From Temperatibacter marinus (lineage in GTDB: Bacteria; Pseudomonadota; Alphaproteobacteria; Sphingomonadales; Kordiimonadaceae): DNA of 64,000 nucleotides. The translations under genes were made by a program, and so were the position numbers. The stretch is from positions 744,001 to 808,000 of the forward strand of contig NZ_CP123872.1 in the NCBI RefSeq assembly GCF_031598375.1. The letters are read 5' to 3'. The notes beneath the pieces are model-generated. The model did no database searches and had not been told where the DNA came from. It saw nothing but the letters and a program-made list of their open reading frames with translations. Numbering within the stretch: the first letter of the stretch is position 1; each line of letters starts with the position of its first letter. Of this stretch, positions 9,039 through 18,476 are shown in pieces.

Positions 9039-9884
9039 ATGTCATATGAAAATCTAGAAAAAAATATCAATGACGCCTTCGACAATCGTGACACAATTAA
9101 TGCCAGTACAACAGGCACATACCGCACAGCAGTTGACGAAGCTCTTGCCCTTTTAGATAGTGGGAAAGCCCGCGTTGCTGAAAAAATTAATGGATCGTGG
9201 GTGGTAAACCAGTGGCTTAAAAAAGCCGTTCTTCTTTCATTCCGTCTCAATGACATGGAATTGATTGCTGGGGGACCGGGAAAGTCGACAAATTGGTGGG
9301 ATAAAGTCCCGAGTAAATTTGAAGGCTGGTCCTCAGAAGACTTTAAAACAGCTGGCTTCCGCGCTGTACCTGGGTCAATCGTACGAAAGTCTGCCTACAT
9401 TGCCCCTTCCGCTGTTCTCATGCCTTCTTTCGTAAACTTGGGTGCTTATGTGGACGAAGGAACAATGGTTGATACTTGGACGACTGTTGGATCTTGCGCT
9501 CAAATTGGTAAGAATGTTCACCTCTCTGGGGGTGTTGGAATTGGGGGTGTTCTTGAACCCTTACAAGCAGGGCCCGTGATTATTGAAGACAATTGCTTCA
9601 TTGGCGCACGGTCTGAAATTGCAGAAGGTGTCCTTGTGGAAGAAGGGGCTGTTGTCTCTATGGGTGTATATATCGGGGCTTCAACAAAAATCATCGACAG
9701 AGAAACTGGCGAAATCTTTATGGGGCGCGTGCCTGCATATAGCGTCGTTGTCCCTGGGACTCTCCCTGGCAAGCCTTTGCCAGATGGCAGCCCTGGGCCA
9801 AATCTATATTGTGCTGTCATCGTGAAACGAGTGGATGAGCGTACACGCAGTAAAACTTCCGTGAATGACCTTCTTCGCGATTAA
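9039..9884 (+). CDS. dapD: 2,3,4,5-tetrahydropyridine-2,6-dicarboxylate N-succinyltransferase
   Basis: A 281-residue trimeric left-handed beta-helix enzyme. It transfers succinyl from succinyl-CoA to tetrahydrodipicolinate in the succinylase branch of lysine/meso-diaminopimelate synthesis. Hexapeptide repeats run through about residues 100-230 ([44 protein letters not shown]), and the C-terminal [11 protein letters not shown] segment is typical. I prefer the ATG at 9039: the protein then begins like other DapDs and GAGA precedes it. An in-frame ATG at 9027 would add four residues. dapE follows after 17 nt. Confidence 0.95.
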   Translation: MSYENLEKNINDAFDNRDTINASTTGTYRTAVDEALALLDSGKARVAEKINGSWVVNQWLKKAVLLSFRLNDMELIAGGPGKSTNWWDKVPSKFEGWSSEDFKTAGFRAVPGSIVRKSAYIAPSAVLMPSFVNLGAYVDEGTMVDTWTTVGSCAQIGKNVHLSGGVGIGGVLEPLQAGPVIIEDNCFIGARSEIAEGVLVEEGAVVSMGVYIGASTKIIDRETGEIFMGRVPAYSVVVPGTLPGKPLPDGSPGPNLYCAVIVKRVDERTRSKTSVNDLLRD

Positions 9885-9901
9885 GAGGAAGGGGAAGAGA
9901 C

Positions 9902-11050
9902 ATGACATCACTCACGGCTCTAACACTTGCACAAGACCTAATCCGCGTTAAATCCGTGACTCCGGATCAAGGCGCTGCAGTCTCTCTCTTAAAAGAGGCT
10001 CTTGAGGCACTTGGCTTTACCTGTCATATGCTCCTTATGCAAGAAGAAGGGGCTGAAGATGTCATGAACCTTTACGCTCGCTATGGCACTGCCGGGCGAA
10101 ATTTTTGCTACGCAGGCCATACAGATGTTGTTCCCGTCGGCGTCTTAGATCACTGGAATAGTGATCCTTTCGGTGCCGAAATTAAAAATGGCATCTTGTT
10201 TGGCCGCGGCGCCAGCGATATGAAAGCGTCCATAGCTTGTTTCGTTGAAGCGGCTGCACGGGCCATTGAAAAAGAGACCCTTGGAAATAATAGTTTATCC
10301 CTTTTAATCACTGGTGATGAAGAAGGCCCTGCTGTGAATGGGACCAAGAAAGTTCTGACATGGCTTGAAGAGAAAGGCGAAACGCTTGATCTTTGCCTAG
10401 TAGGGGAGCCCACTAATCCTCATACGCTAGGTGAAATGATGAAAATTGGGCGCCGGGGGAGCATGCATGGTTATTTAACAGTCAAAGGAACTCAGGGGCA
10501 TGTTGCTTATCCTCATTTAGCATACAATCCAATTCCTGATCTTGTAAAATTACTCAATAGTTTAGAGGGAGACCTCTGTTCAGGAAATGATCACTTCCAA
10601 CCCACAAATCTTGAAGTTGTAAAGATAAACGCCACCAATGACAGTGACAATATTATCCCCGGGGAAGCCTTTGCCCAGTTCAATATTCGCTTTTCTAGTG
10701 AATTTACGCCTGATGCACTTCAACTCGAGTTAGAAAAGCGCCTGAAAAGCACAGGCATAAATCATGAGTTACGCTGGTGGGTTTCTGGGGATAGCTTTTT
10801 AACAGCTCCTGGAGAACTAACTGAGGCTATTTCCAAGGCATGTGAAAAACGTCTCAATAAAACTCCCGAACTCTCAACAACAGGGGGAACTTCCGATGCA
10901 CGCTTCATTAAAGATATGTGCCCTGTCGTAGAATTCGGTCTGGTAGGTGCAAGCATGCATAAAGTAGATGAATGCACCACACTTGATGATCTAGAAGCTC
11001 TCACGGATATATACGAAGATATTATCTATCGGTTATTCTCGGCTGAATAA
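9902..11050 (+). CDS. dapE: Succinyl-diaminopimelate desuccinylase
   Basis: A 382-residue M20 family zinc amidohydrolase. It hydrolyses N-succinyl-LL-diaminopimelate to LL-diaminopimelate and succinate, two steps after DapD. Metal ligands are visible in YAGHTDVVPVG, GRGASDMK, ITGDEEGPAVNG and the C-terminal VEFGLVGASMHKVDE. The dimerisation (lid) domain lies in the middle. A strong GAGGAAGGGG precedes the ATG. It is translationally close to dapD and presumably shares its promoter. Confidence 0.95.
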   Translation: MTSLTALTLAQDLIRVKSVTPDQGAAVSLLKEALEALGFTCHMLLMQEEGAEDVMNLYARYGTAGRNFCYAGHTDVVPVGVLDHWNSDPFGAEIKNGILFGRGASDMKASIACFVEAAARAIEKETLGNNSLSLLITGDEEGPAVNGTKKVLTWLEEKGETLDLCLVGEPTNPHTLGEMMKIGRRGSMHGYLTVKGTQGHVAYPHLAYNPIPDLVKLLNSLEGDLCSGNDHFQPTNLEVVKINATNDSDNIIPGEAFAQFNIRFSSEFTPDALQLELEKRLKSTGINHELRWWVSGDSFLTAPGELTEAISKACEKRLNKTPELSTTGGTSDARFIKDMCPVVEFGLVGASMHKVDECTTLDDLEALTDIYEDIIYRLFSAE

Positions 11051-11149
11051 GACGTCTCCCTTGAATTTCTGCCCAGCATAGACAATTTTCTAATTGTCGT
11101 TCCTTTCTTTCTGCCTTAGGTTCTATTCATTACTTTTGGGAGAATATTA

Positions 11150-13201
11150 ATGAATAGCGCTAGCCTTATTGCAGGACTCTTATTTTTCGCGGCGACAACA
11201 TCAACGCCGGCCTTGGCTGAAGAAAGTCAAAGAAAATTCAAATCAGCAGATATTTTTAATCTCGAACATGCAGAAGACCCACGATTATCTCCAGATGGTC
11301 AATCAATCGTCTTTGTAAGGCGACAACAGGATATTATGGCAGATCGGTCAAGGTCTAACCTGTGGATTACAGACAAAGACGGCAAAGATTTACGCCCCCT
11401 CTTCACCGGCAACAATTCTTATTATTCCCCGAGATGGTCACCCAGTGGTAAACAATTAGCCTTTTTATCAAATAAAGAGGGGCGCACTCAGCTTTTCGTG
11501 CGCTGGATGGATACAGGCCAAATTGCACAATTAACTCATGTTCAGCAGGGTCTTGGTAATATTAGTTGGTCCCCTGATGGTCGAACCATTGCTTTTACAA
11601 TGCGAGTCACGAAAAAAGAGCGCCCTCTCAAAGTAAAGATGCCCAAAAAGCCCAGAGGCGCAACTTGGTCAAAGCCTGTTCAATATGTCTCAAAGGCGCG
11701 GTATCAAGCTGATGGCAGAGGTATAATGGACCCCTCTTATACACATATTTTCACAATTCCTGCTATTGGCGGAACACCAACACAATTGACAAAAGGTGAT
11801 TATCCAAGAAGTGGCTCCTTTAGCTGGGCTCAAGATGGATCTTCTATTTATTATTCTGCCAACCGAAGCGATAACTGGGAATATGAGACTCGTGAGAGCA
11901 ATCTCTACAATGTCACCCTTTCAGGCAAAAGAGAGCAGATCACTGATGAGCCTGGCTCGGAATATAGTCCTCGGGTCAGTCCTGATGGCCGCTCCCTTGC
12001 CTATATAAAATCTGATAATAAAAAATTAGCGTTCCGTCCAGCAGTCTTAATGGTGCGAGACATTCATTCCTCTAAGACAAAATCCATTACACACACCCTT
12101 GATCGCAGGGTGAGAAACATTCAGTGGGATAGCCGAAGTAAAGGATTATATTACCAATATACAAATCGCGGCCTAACACATGTTGGCTTTTCTGATGTGG
12201 CCAAGGCAAACCATAGTGTTAAAGCCGAAGACATTGGCGGAACAACACTTGGGCGTCCTTATCTAAGTGGTACATATCATACCAATGGCAAAGCTCTAAC
12301 TTACACCAAAGGCACAGCAAAGCGACCTGCGGATCTATATTACGGTACAGGCAAATCAGAGAAGCGTCTGACAGAGTTAAATCATGATGTTCTCAGCTCC
12401 ATTACTTTGGGTGAAACAAAAGAGATTATCTATAAATCCTCCATCGACGGGGAAGAAATTCAAGGCTGGTATATTCTACCACCTAACTATGATCCTTCGA
12501 AAAAATACCCTCTTATCCTTGAAATTCACGGAGGCCCACACCTCGCTTATGGCCCCCATTTTACTGCCGAACTTCAGAGATTTTCTGCTGAAGGCTATAT
12601 CGTCTTCTTTGATAACCACCGCGGCAGTACAGGGTACGGGGAACGGTTCGCCTTGCTGCTTCAAAATAAATATAGCAGTGAGTATGATTTCGCCGACCAT
12701 ATGTCCGGGATCGATGCCTTAATAGAAAAAGGCTTGGTGGATGAAAATAGATTGTTTATTGCAGGCGGCTCTGCGGGCGGTATTGCCAGTGCTTATGCGA
12801 TCGGCCTAACAGATCGTTTTAAAGCCGCTGTTGTGGCAAAACCTGTGATTAACTGGATTTCAAAAGTCCTCACAGCAGATAGCTATTTATTTCAAATCCC
12901 CAATCAATTCCCAGGCATGCCTTGGGATCATGTTGAGCATTATTGGAAAAGATCGCCCCTTTCCTTGGTGGGCAACGTAAAAACACCAACAATGCTTATT
13001 ACTGGGGAAGCTGACAGGCGGACCCCGATAAGTGAAACAGAACAGTATTATCAAGCGCTTAAACTCTTGAAAGTAGACACTGTGATGGTTCGAGTGCCTG
13101 ACAGCCCTCACGGAATAGCTGCAAGACCGTCCAGAATGATTGCAAAGATTGAAAATATCATTGCATGGTTCAACAAATATGATGGCCAAGAAAAAGAGTA
13201 A
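11150..13201 (+). CDS. Secreted S9 family (prolyl oligopeptidase-type) peptidase
   Basis: A 683-residue protein with an N-terminal signal peptide (ending TPALAEE). WD40/TolB-like beta-propeller blades follow (DPRLSPDGQSIVFV, SPRWSPSGKQLAFL, ISWSPDGRTIAFT, SPRVSPDGRSLAY). A C-terminal alpha/beta-hydrolase domain carries the complete triad: Ser541 in GGSAGG, Asp622 in GEADRRTP and His654 in SPHG. Such enzymes release dipeptides or cleave acyl-peptides in the periplasm and are abundant in protein-degrading marine bacteria. No operon partner is evident; it lies 99 nt after dapE. Confidence 0.9.
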   Translation: MNSASLIAGLLFFAATTSTPALAEESQRKFKSADIFNLEHAEDPRLSPDGQSIVFVRRQQDIMADRSRSNLWITDKDGKDLRPLFTGNNSYYSPRWSPSGKQLAFLSNKEGRTQLFVRWMDTGQIAQLTHVQQGLGNISWSPDGRTIAFTMRVTKKERPLKVKMPKKPRGATWSKPVQYVSKARYQADGRGIMDPSYTHIFTIPAIGGTPTQLTKGDYPRSGSFSWAQDGSSIYYSANRSDNWEYETRESNLYNVTLSGKREQITDEPGSEYSPRVSPDGRSLAYIKSDNKKLAFRPAVLMVRDIHSSKTKSITHTLDRRVRNIQWDSRSKGLYYQYTNRGLTHVGFSDVAKANHSVKAEDIGGTTLGRPYLSGTYHTNGKALTYTKGTAKRPADLYYGTGKSEKRLTELNHDVLSSITLGETKEIIYKSSIDGEEIQGWYILPPNYDPSKKYPLILEIHGGPHLAYGPHFTAELQRFSAEGYIVFFDNHRGSTGYGERFALLLQNKYSSEYDFADHMSGIDALIEKGLVDENRLFIAGGSAGGIASAYAIGLTDRFKAAVVAKPVINWISKVLTADSYLFQIPNQFPGMPWDHVEHYWKRSPLSLVGNVKTPTMLITGEADRRTPISETEQYYQALKLLKVDTVMVRVPDSPHGIAARPSRMIAKIENIIAWFNKYDGQEKE

Positions 13202-13207
13202 AAAAGA

Positions 13208-13240
13208 GAGCCCCTGAATCTTCGACAGATTGAGGGGCTC
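13208..13240 (-). terminator. Rho-independent terminator of phoRB
   Basis: A 13-bp stem with one mismatch (GAGCCCCTGAATC / GATTGAGGGGCTC) and a 7-nt loop lies between convergent genes. On the minus strand it is followed by TCTTTTTT, so it best terminates phoB. It may also stop the S9 peptidase transcript weakly. Confidence 0.8.
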
Positions 13241-13265
13241 ATCTATAAAAAGATATTTCTATTGA

Positions 13266-13952
13266 TTAACTGATATCCAGAGCATACCCCATCGATCGAA
13301 CAGTGCGGATATAGTCAGGTAAATCATCGACTTCTAAAGCTTTTCTTAGACGCCGAATATGCACATCAACAGTCCGCTCATCAATAAAGACATCTTGCCC
13401 CCAAACACGGTCTAAAAGCTGATCTCTGCTAAAGACATGCTTAGGGTTTTCCATAAAATGGCGAAGTAATCGATATTCGATAGGCCCTAATTTCAAGGCG
13501 GCCCCATTACGGGTCACACGGTGAGTGATTTTATCCATTTCAATATCTTCAAACTTAAGGTTTTCGGCCGCAAAGGCTGGCCTCACACGCCGCAGAACTG
13601 AGTGCACACGGGCCATTAATTCTTTAGGCGAAAATGGCTTAATGATATAGTCATCAGCGCCTGTCTCTAATCCTCGAATTAAATCAGATTCTTCCGATCG
13701 CGCTGTAATCATCAAAATGGGTACATTGGCTGTGGCTGCTTCTTTTCTTAGACGTCGGCAGATTTCAATCCCTGACAGAGAAGGCAGCATCCAATCTAAT
13801 AAAACCACATCTGGGCCTACTTCTTCTGCCAACAACAAAGCCTCTTCGCCGTCTTCTGTTGAGGTGACATCATAGCCTTCAGCTTCAAGGTTATAGCGAA
13901 TAAGTTCACTGATCGCTTGATCGTCTTCTACTAAGAGTGCTTTTAATTTCAT
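13266..13952 (-). CDS. phoB: Phosphate regulon response regulator PhoB
   Basis: A 228-residue OmpR-family regulator. It has a receiver domain with acidic pair E9/D10-D11, phospho-acceptor Asp53 (LLDWMLPSLSG), a TARSEE switch region and IIKPFSP. A winged-helix DNA-binding domain follows (VFSRDQLLDRVWGQDVFIDERTVDVHIRRLRKAL). I chose the ATG at 13952, preceded by AAAGAGG. Upstream codons could extend it into phoR, but without family similarity. It pairs with PhoR encoded 49 nt upstream. It is expected to activate phosphate-starvation genes, but no pst, phoU or phoA is in this window. Confidence 0.92.
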   Translation of the reverse strand: MKLKALLVEDDQAISELIRYNLEAEGYDVTSTEDGEEALLLAEEVGPDVVLLDWMLPSLSGIEICRRLRKEAATANVPILMITARSEESDLIRGLETGADDYIIKPFSPKELMARVHSVLRRVRPAFAAENLKFEDIEMDKITHRVTRNGAALKLGPIEYRLLRHFMENPKHVFSRDQLLDRVWGQDVFIDERTVDVHIRRLRKALEVDDLPDYIRTVRSMGYALDIS

Positions 13953-14001
13953 CATTTCCTCTTTAACCACTGTTTTTTTAAAACAAGAGAGCCTCACCTC
14001 T

Positions 14002-15270
14002 TCAATCTGATGTCTTCGTCGCATCCAAATCGAAAGAAAATGTTGTCCCTTTACCAAACTCACTCATAATTTCTAATCGGCTAGAATGGCGGAGCAAAAT
14101 ATGCTTCACGATAGCGAGCCCAAGGCCAGTACCGCCCATCTGTCTAGAACGGGCCGTATCTACTCGATAAAACCGCTCTGTGAGGCGTACAAGATGCTCA
14201 GGTTCAATACCTGGCCCTTCATCCTTCACATAAATTGTAACGCTTTTGTTTTTTCTATGGGCTGCGCCTATATGCACAACAGAATTCTCATTGGCATATT
14301 TAGCAGCATTTGATGCTAAGTTGATCAAAACTTGCAAGATCTGATCGCTGTCCGCCATGACAAAAGGTAAATCCTCCGCACAGTTTATTTTGAAAGTTAT
14401 TTGACGCTCTGCGGCTTTTGGCGTTATCGAGTGGACGATATTTTTAATCAGCGTTGCTATATTCACCGCTTCAGTCGGGGTTGTATGGCGTTCCATCTCT
14501 ATACGCGACAGAGACAATAAATCCTCTATAAGCCTTGCCATGCGCTCAGATTCTTTTTGCATAATCCCAAGAAATCGTTCAGCTGCCGCTGAATCGCCTT
14601 TGGCTGGTCCTTGCAGGGTCTCAATAAATCCCAAGATTGAAGACAGAGGCGTCCGTAATTCATGGGATGCATTCGCAACAAAATCCACCCGCATGCGTTC
14701 GGTTTTGAGCAAACGTGTCACTTCATAAAAAAAGACAATTGCTCGGCCATTGCGGACCCCTGATTGTTTTGAAATAGGTTGCACAGAAACATCAAAACTT
14801 CGGTCATCTGCTGTGGTAAACCTTAAGTTATTGTCGGAGGCAACCTTGTCTGTCACAGCTTCAGTGACAGCTGTTACGATTGCAGGCTGGCGAACATACA
14901 AAAACAAATCTTTCCCGGACAAATCCTGTCCAACAATTTCTTCTGCGGCCTGGTTTGCAAAAGAGATGGTAAGGCCATCAGAAATAATAAGAATAGGTGT
15001 GGGGATGTTATTGAGCGCTTTAGCCCGCAGTTTCATCGCGCCTTTTTTTATCCGCGATTTTTTACTTCTGGACTTTCGTTTCCTATATCTCATCACCAGT
15101 TTTCTAGTCTGGCTCTGATGCTGAAAAATAAAGAAAGTGACACAGCTACCTATGAGAAGAAGAGCGAAAGTAGTTATTGTTTCAAAAGACCAAAGAATGA
15201 TCAACCCGATCCAAATCAAGCCAGTTAACAATCTGTCATCAAGGGTGTTTAAATAGTTTTTAATACTCAT
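14002..15270 (-). CDS. phoR: Phosphate regulon sensor histidine kinase PhoR
   Basis: A 422-residue inner-membrane kinase. Two hydrophobic segments (about 17-50) are followed by a basic stretch (RYRKRKSRSKKSRIKK), a PAS domain (about 85-185), the HisKA dimerisation helix with His203 in ASHELRTPL, and an HATPase_c domain with the N box (NLASNAAKYA), DEGPGI and GTGLGLAIV. It phosphorylates PhoB when phosphate is scarce; no periplasmic sensor domain is present, as usual for PhoR. Start ATG at 15270 has GAGAG upstream; a GTG four codons earlier is possible. It is first in a two-gene unit with phoB. Confidence 0.9.
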   Translation of the reverse strand: MSIKNYLNTLDDRLLTGLIWIGLIILWSFETITTFALLLIGSCVTFFIFQHQSQTRKLVMRYRKRKSRSKKSRIKKGAMKLRAKALNNIPTPILIISDGLTISFANQAAEEIVGQDLSGKDLFLYVRQPAIVTAVTEAVTDKVASDNNLRFTTADDRSFDVSVQPISKQSGVRNGRAIVFFYEVTRLLKTERMRVDFVANASHELRTPLSSILGFIETLQGPAKGDSAAAERFLGIMQKESERMARLIEDLLSLSRIEMERHTTPTEAVNIATLIKNIVHSITPKAAERQITFKINCAEDLPFVMADSDQILQVLINLASNAAKYANENSVVHIGAAHRKNKSVTIYVKDEGPGIEPEHLVRLTERFYRVDTARSRQMGGTGLGLAIVKHILLRHSSRLEIMSEFGKGTTFSFDLDATKTSD

Positions 15271-15440
15271 TTTAGCTCTCACTTCATCAATCGCGCTATA
15301 GTATCTAAAAATTCGAGACTGACGAGTTCTTATTTCAATAATATGACCCTTGCCTAAGAAATATTACACTTTTATGAAGGTAAAGAAAAAACGAGAAAAT
15401 ACTCTTCCTCATTCATCCTCCATAGCATACAGTGATTTGC

Positions 15441-16037
15441 ATGACACAGTCCCTCTCTATAGCAGCACTCATTTTAGCCGCAGGTGAATCTCTTCGCATG
15501 GGTCACTTGAATAAACTGTTATTGAAACAAGGGGATAAAACGCTTGTGCATCAAGCAATTCAGCCCTATCTCCCGCTCTGTACCTCTGTCACTGTTGTTC
15601 TAGGTTGTGACGCTCAAAGAGTGGGGGATGCGATTAAAATGCTCCCTGTAGAAACAATCATAACACCGCAGTACAAAAAAGGGCATCATCAGTCTGCCCG
15701 TTTCGGGTTACAGGCATTACGGTCAAATCCTCAAGATGCTGTCCTCATTGGATTGGCTGATCAATATGCACTGACTCATGAGGATATTGCAGAAATGGCC
15801 TCTCTCTACAAGCAAGACAATAAGATAATAATTCCCAGAATCGCCAATAAACGTGGTAACCCTGTCCTTCTTCCGAAACGATTCATTGAACCTATTTTAG
15901 CTTCCAGAGAACCCATACGGACATTCTTAGATCGCCATCCAGAAGAAATATCCTGGCTTGAGTCCACGTCAACGGCTTTTCTACAAGATATTGACACCCC
16001 CGAAGAGGCTAAGTCTGCTGGGTATAGTGCTGAATAA
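15441..16037 (+). CDS. MocA/MobA-like nucleotidyltransferase
   Basis: A 198-residue NTP-transferase with the N-terminal signature AALILAAGESLRMG...NKLLL, the GLADQYAL segment (equivalent of LGDMP) and the C-terminal DIDTPEE. The family includes MocA, which couples CTP to molybdopterin to make the cytosine dinucleotide cofactor of xanthine-dehydrogenase-type enzymes. Its 3' end overlaps the convergent xdhC by 29 nt, which supports a role in molybdo-hydroxylase maturation. No molybdoenzyme structural gene is in the window. Start ATG at 15441 is chosen over a GTG three codons earlier. Confidence 0.8.
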   Translation: MTQSLSIAALILAAGESLRMGHLNKLLLKQGDKTLVHQAIQPYLPLCTSVTVVLGCDAQRVGDAIKMLPVETIITPQYKKGHHQSARFGLQALRSNPQDAVLIGLADQYALTHEDIAEMASLYKQDNKIIIPRIANKRGNPVLLPKRFIEPILASREPIRTFLDRHPEEISWLESTSTAFLQDIDTPEEAKSAGYSAE

Positions 16038-16893
16038 CTTCTGCAAGGCAGGAAAGAGCGACCATATTGGCATCCCTTAAAGAAGGGATGAGGCCTATGG
16101 GCCCTTTGATAGTTGCTACCCTCTTTTCAGACACCCCCTTTTCTATGAGAACTTGCTTGCGAACAGCATGGGTCTTTCGGCTGCCAAGTGCCCCTAAGTA
16201 AAAGGCCGGGCCAGAGAGGGCCTGTGCTAGCACTTCCGGTTCCCAATCATGATCATGGAACATGACAACCACAGCCGTCCAACAATCATCATCCGTTCCC
16301 GGTAGGTGATCAGGCGTTAACAAATGATGTGTCTTGAGCACACCCAGAAGGTTTGCTTGCTTCAGAAAACCATCATTAGGAGACTGTGCAATCACATCGA
16401 AGCCTGACGCTCTGCTTATACGGATGAGGGCCATCATTTCTGCGCCGACCCCCACGATCCTGATTTTCAGCTTGGGGGATAAGGTAATACTATAGGTATC
16501 TGTCACGTGGAGCCGTGTCGTCTTTCGTGCATTTAATTGATCCCTGCACTGGGTCAGGCCTAGAATATCTGGCATCGGTTTGATGAGCAGTTCAATAGAC
16601 CCGCCGCAGGGTAATTGCAAATCTTTATAGGGTGACCCTGCGCCAAATTTTACTGTCATCTCCTGCTGGGCCTTCATGGCTTCTTTGGCCTTAAGAATGA
16701 GTGTCGCATCCACGCAGCCATTCGATATATGACCCGCCATTTCCCCTGTATCAGAAATGCCTATAATCGACCCAACAGAGCGGACAGACCCTCCAGATGT
16801 GGCTATCACTGCGACAAGCGCACTCATCTCGCCATTTTGATATTGATCAATGAGAAAATCTAATACATCAACAGGGTGGTCGTAAGAAATCAT
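16009..16893 (-). CDS. XdhC/CoxI family molybdoenzyme maturation protein
   Basis: A 294-residue protein with an N-terminal XdhC/CoxI domain (VAVIATSGGSVRSVGSIIGI, LPCGGSIELLI) and a C-terminal Rossmann-like XdhC_C domain (IRIVGVGAEMMALI, GALGSRKT). Family members bind molybdenum cofactor and help insert its sulfurated form into xanthine-dehydrogenase-like enzymes. Its start codon overlaps the stop of the preceding regulator gene (TGATG), so the two are translationally coupled. The target enzyme is not encoded in the window. Confidence 0.88.
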   Translation of the reverse strand: MISYDHPVDVLDFLIDQYQNGEMSALVAVIATSGGSVRSVGSIIGISDTGEMAGHISNGCVDATLILKAKEAMKAQQEMTVKFGAGSPYKDLQLPCGGSIELLIKPMPDILGLTQCRDQLNARKTTRLHVTDTYSITLSPKLKIRIVGVGAEMMALIRISRASGFDVIAQSPNDGFLKQANLLGVLKTHHLLTPDHLPGTDDDCWTAVVVMFHDHDWEPEVLAQALSGPAFYLGALGSRKTHAVRKQVLIEKGVSEKRVATIKGPIGLIPSLRDANMVALSCLAEVIQHYTQQT

Positions 16894-18326
16894 CAGGCAT
16901 CCATTTCAAAATTATAAGCAGAGATGCCGCGACTACGCTCATCAAGAACAAGCTTTCTAGAGAGAGGTGGATGGGCGCGCTGAGCACAGCTTGGGCGCTC
17001 ACATAGGCGGCAGTTTGGGCCAACTGGTGCCGCATCATTAGCCTCTAAATTATGGCCTTTAGCATAGGCCAAAGCAGCCGCATTTTTTAAATCACAAACT
17101 AGGGCGACTGCTAAGCGCTGGCGAGGTTCACCATAAGGTGTTACGCCGCGCTCAACCGTTCTAGCCACAGAGAAGAATCGTGTTTCATCAGGCATTTCAA
17201 TCATTTGACTATGAATTTTACCAGGTGTGACAAAACTTTCATGGACGTTCCACAAGGGACAGGTACCCCCAAATTTAGAAAAAGGAAAGCTGCCTGCTGA
17301 AAATCTTTTGGAAACATTTCCAGCTGCATCCACGCGCAAAAAGAAAAAAGCTATTCCTTTTTTCCCTGGGCGCTGGAGCGTGGTTAGTCGGTGTGCAGCC
17401 TGTTCAAAACTGGTGCCAAATCGCTGAGCTAAATGCTCGATGTCATAGGATAAATTTTCCGCCGCCCCATGAAATTTTGAATAGGGCATCAACAAAGCGC
17501 CAGCGAAGTAATTTGCCAACGATATTTTTGCAAGTCTCACAGCCTCGTCCCCTTGAAAGTTAGCCTTATCAAGGCAAAGGTCGATGGTAGGCCCGTAGTT
17601 GAGCAGACCAATCAAATAGGCAATTTGAAAAGTCGCAGCGGAGGGCGTGAGCATCTCCGAGAGCATGAGTTGACGTCGATGCCGATCAAAATGACGCAGC
17701 GTATCTGGTAGCACATCCGTGGGCATAAATCGAGGCCTCACCGCTGTGGTTAATTCAAGGTGCGTCCCTAAAGCTTCTAGGTTATTCTTACCATTCAAGC
17801 CAAGCTCTTCACTGAGAAGTTCAGCCGCCTCATCAAGCTCAGGAAAATAATTCTGATTGTTTTGAAGAAAATCTCTAACTTGATCATTTGGCAATTGCGT
17901 AGAAGGAACCTCTCCTCCTTCTTCTGTCATATGCAAAGAAAGTTCACTTGTTCGCTCTCTGGCTTGTTGGTAGGCCCTATATAACCGTGCCATCGCTTCT
18001 GCCATCTGCGGAGCAGAAGCCACCGAATCTTGAATATCCGCTTTTGAAATGTCGATCCCTTTAAAAAGAGGATCAGATAATATTTCAGCCACTTCTGCAA
18101 AGGCACGCGCATCTCCCGATCCTGCTAGCGTGGCCAAATCTAAATCATAGACCTCGGCAAGTCGCAGTAAAAATTGGGCAGAAACAGGTCGTTGGTCTCG
18201 CTCTACTAGGTTTAAATAGCTGGTACTAAACCCCAACTCGCTCGCCATACGGCTTTGACTTAACCCCAGTTCGCGGCGCAGCCGTCTTATTTTGGGACCG
18301 GCGAATATTTTCGACTGTGCATCCAT
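16893..18326 (-). CDS. RamB/ScfR-type XRE transcriptional regulator of the glyoxylate shunt
   Basis: A 477-residue regulator. An XRE-type helix-turn-helix occupies about residues 12-66 (LGLSQSRMASELGFSTSYLNLVERDQRPVS), then an IrrE/M78-like middle domain (ANYFAGALLMPYSKF), then a DUF2083-type C-terminal domain with a Cys cluster (CRLCERPSCAQRAHPP). This is the short-chain acyl-CoA regulator family that includes corynebacterial RamB, which controls aceA and aceB. Its divergent position beside aceBA supports the same role here. The shared promoter carries repeated TTTACA boxes, one touching its own start, suggesting autoregulation. The effector, probably an acyl-CoA, is inference. It is coupled to xdhC downstream. 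Confidence 0.88.
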   Translation of the reverse strand: MDAQSKIFAGPKIRRLRRELGLSQSRMASELGFSTSYLNLVERDQRPVSAQFLLRLAEVYDLDLATLAGSGDARAFAEVAEILSDPLFKGIDISKADIQDSVASAPQMAEAMARLYRAYQQARERTSELSLHMTEEGGEVPSTQLPNDQVRDFLQNNQNYFPELDEAAELLSEELGLNGKNNLEALGTHLELTTAVRPRFMPTDVLPDTLRHFDRHRRQLMLSEMLTPSAATFQIAYLIGLLNYGPTIDLCLDKANFQGDEAVRLAKISLANYFAGALLMPYSKFHGAAENLSYDIEHLAQRFGTSFEQAAHRLTTLQRPGKKGIAFFFLRVDAAGNVSKRFSAGSFPFSKFGGTCPLWNVHESFVTPGKIHSQMIEMPDETRFFSVARTVERGVTPYGEPRQRLAVALVCDLKNAAALAYAKGHNLEANDAAPVGPNCRLCERPSCAQRAHPPLSRKLVLDERSRGISAYNFEMDA

Positions 18327-18476
18327 TGTGTAAATCCTGTTAATTTTTACAAAGTTTACAATTTTACAAAATTATATTTTACAGAGATATACATCAAAAC
18401 CCTTTTTTAATCAAGTGTTACTAGACAATCAGGATATTTTTGTAAAATATGTTTACACAATTTCTGAGGTATTATT
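18327..18476. promoter_or_regulatory. Divergent regulator/aceBA control region with TTTACA boxes
   Basis: TTTACA occurs at 18346, 18355, 18363 and 18378. The reverse form TGTAAA occurs at 18329 and 18441, and a GTTTACAC at 18451-18458. The boxes cluster at both ends of the 150-nt region, next to the regulator start and the aceB start. This arrangement fits binding by the neighbouring XRE regulator to repress itself and aceBA. Confidence 0.6.

Noticed and set aside
15271-15440. Pho box in the phoR upstream region
   Set aside because: No pair of CTGTCAT-like repeats 11 nt apart could be found.
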